A stretch of 7,441 nucleotides of DNA from Ignavibacteriota bacterium (GTDB lineage Bacteria > Bacteroidota > UBA10030 > JAHEZR01), in NCBI GenBank assembly GCA_023251005.1, contig JAHEZR010000045.1:1-7441 (forward strand), in the 5' to 3' direction. Position 1 is the first letter of the stretch; the number at the start of each line of letters is the position of its first letter. The notes below the pieces were generated by a model. The model searched no databases. It saw only the letters and a list, made by a program, of their open reading frames with translations, and had not been told where the DNA came from. Position numbers and translations under genes: made by a program. Positions 6,412-7,441 of this stretch are shown here, one piece after another.

Positions 6412-6876
6412 TTACTTCAATCTCATCAAGATCAGATCGATTTTCTCTTTCGTGAGGTTTTCAAAGTATTCATCATTCACCTGCATCATCGGAGCCGTTC
6501 CGCAGGAACCAAGGCATTCCACTTCAGTCAAAGTGTATTTCTTGTCCACACTTGTCTCGCCGACTTTTATCCCGCATTTTTGTGAGATATAATCAACAAT
6601 CTTTTCAGCGCCAAGTAACTGACACGAAACATTCGTACAAATCTGAAGATGATGCTTACCAATTGGTTTGTCGTGGAACATTGAATAAAACGACACCACT
6701 CCGAGAACGTGTCCGTAGGGGATGTTGAGCAACCTGGCAACTTCCTTCATTGCTTCCTGGGAAATCCAGCCGTACTGTTCTTGGGCGAACCAGAGTACGG
6801 GCAGAAGAGCAGCCTTCGCCGTCGGGTAACGTTTTTTTATTTCTTCAACTCTCTCCAGGTTTTCCACGGTAAGCAT
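6412..6876 (-). CDS. nuoE: NADH-quinone oxidoreductase subunit E (NuoE, 2Fe-2S)
   Basis: NuoE is the 24-kDa-type subunit that carries the 2Fe-2S cluster N1a beside NuoF in the NADH dehydrogenase module of complex I. The 154 residues show the normal two parts: a helical N-terminal region (LLPVLWFAQEQYGWIS, IPYGHVLGVVSFYSMF) and a thioredoxin-like domain. The cluster ligands are Cys80 and Cys85 (CTNVSC) and Cys121 and Cys125 (CLGSC). The GTAPMMQVND segment after them is also typical. The ATG at 6876 agrees with family N-termini, though no SD precedes it. It follows nuoD by 58 AT-rich bases and ends three bases before nuoF. Confidence 0.96.
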   Translation of the reverse strand: MLTVENLERVEEIKKRYPTAKAALLPVLWFAQEQYGWISQEAMKEVARLLNIPYGHVLGVVSFYSMFHDKPIGKHHLQICTNVSCQLLGAEKIVDYISQKCGIKVGETSVDKKYTLTEVECLGSCGTAPMMQVNDEYFENLTKEKIDLILMRLK

Positions 6877-6934
6877 CTAGAAATTCTTAACTTTTGAATT
6901 CCAAATAACAATCGAAAATTGACAATCCGCAATC
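6877..6934. other. AT-rich spacer between nuoD and nuoE with degenerate CAAT-type repeats
   Basis: The 58 bases contain loosely repeated short units (CAAATAACAAT, CGAAAATTGACAAT, CCGCAAT on the plus strand; 6901-6932). It is longer than the other gap inside this nuo operon (3 bases). No SD for nuoE and no clear hairpin are visible. It may be only decayed low-complexity spacer. Confidence 0.3.
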
Positions 6935-7441
6935 CTATTTATCCGCTTCTCCCATCACAGGGTCGAGACTACCGATGATGGCAACAACATCCGAAATCAT
7001 CTGGCCCTTAAGAAAAATTGGCAAGGCTTGCAGGTTTACCATTGAAGGCGCCCGGATCTTCAACCGCCAGGGATTCCCCGATCCATCACTCATGATGTAG
7101 AACCCTAACTCTCCTTTGGGTGATTCGATCGCGTGATAGATTTCGCCCACGGGTGGATTAATTCCGAAATTGATTACCATGAAGTCTTCAATCAGCTCCT
7201 CCATCTTTGTGTAGATCCGTTCTTTCTTAGACAGAACCTGTTTTGGCTCGGCGGCCCTGACAGGTCCCCTTGGCATCCTCTCCAGCCCCTGGCGGACAAT
7301 CTTCGTGCTTTCCTTCATCTCTTCTACCCGCACATAGTAGCGTGCGAGGCTATCTCCTCCTTCAAAAACTGGAATGAGGAAATCAAACCGGTCGTAAACG
7401 AGGTACGGTTCTGCCCGACGAAGGTCGAAGTCGACGCCACA
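6935..7441 (-). CDS. nuoD: NADH-quinone oxidoreductase subunit D (NuoD), C-terminal part only
   Basis: The last 168 codons of NuoD are present and the frame stays open to the window edge at 7441, so the start lies outside. NuoD is the 49-kDa-type subunit of the quinone-binding arm of complex I, related to the large subunit of NiFe hydrogenases. The visible part matches the family end: CGVDFDLRRAEPYLVYDRFDF at the edge, YYVRVEEMKES with KIVRQ, then GEIYHAIESPKGELGFY, the LKIRAPS segment, and the final DVVAIIGSLDPVMGEADK. The GTG at 7333 is an internal Val codon of YYVRVEEM, not a start. A lone Cys at the edge sits where homologues often have Ser. Upstream subunits (A-C) are expected just beyond the window. 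Confidence 0.96.
   Translation of the reverse strand, partial: CGVDFDLRRAEPYLVYDRFDFLIPVFEGGDSLARYYVRVEEMKESTKIVRQGLERMPRGPVRAAEPKQVLSKKERIYTKMEELIEDFMVINFGINPPVGEIYHAIESPKGELGFYIMSDGSGNPWRLKIRAPSMVNLQALPIFLKGQMISDVVAIIGSLDPVMGEADK

Noticed and set aside
7334..7441. A start of the nuoD-end frame at 7333 (GTG), leaving the bases to the right noncoding
   Set aside because: The frame is open for 36 more codons to the edge and these match NuoD, so the GTG is an internal valine.

Overview
The window is a tightly packed bacterial stretch in which every supported gene reads on the minus strand. The right half holds respiratory complex I genes nuoD (cut by the right edge), nuoE and nuoF. These are followed by dut (dUTPase), a short RsmI-like SAM-dependent methyltransferase, a DipZ-type two-domain redoxin, a small exported protein of unknown function, and a large secreted Asp-box (BNR) beta-propeller protein cut by the left edge.

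The likely host is a member of the Bacteroidetes/Ignavibacteria-like (FCB) bacteria, stated with moderate confidence. The propeller protein has the look of the large cell-surface proteins these bacteria often export by type IX secretion. The methyltransferase resembles a short RsmI-like subgroup that I recall from such genomes. Most starts lack a good Shine-Dalgarno (SD) sequence and two genes start with GTG or TTG, which also fits. The C-terminal sorting domain that would support type IX secretion lies outside the window, so this assignment is an inference.

Layout in order of transcription (right to left): nuoD ends at 6935; after 58 bases nuoE runs 6876-6412; nuoF follows after 3 bases (6408-5119). 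The dehydrogenase module here stops at NuoF, with no nuoG next. After 78 bases comes dut (5040-4576), then the methyltransferase 20 bases later (4555-3881). A 95-base gap with a weak terminator-like hairpin precedes the redoxin (TTG start at 3785, stop at 2760). A 142-base gap follows, the most structured noncoding stretch in the window. It holds a 28-codon leader reading frame in phase with the next gene, the window's best SD with an ATG, and two mutually exclusive inverted repeats. Then come the small exported protein (2617-2117), 56 bases, and the propeller gene (2060 to beyond base 1).

Functionally, NuoD/E/F carry NADH oxidation and part of the quinone-reducing arm of complex I; dut and the methyltransferase are housekeeping-type genes placed behind them; the last two genes encode envelope or secreted proteins. 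I saw no CRISPR array, tRNA, rRNA, insertion sequence or phage gene, and I cannot demonstrate a new multigene system. The best lead is the leader region at 2617-2722.
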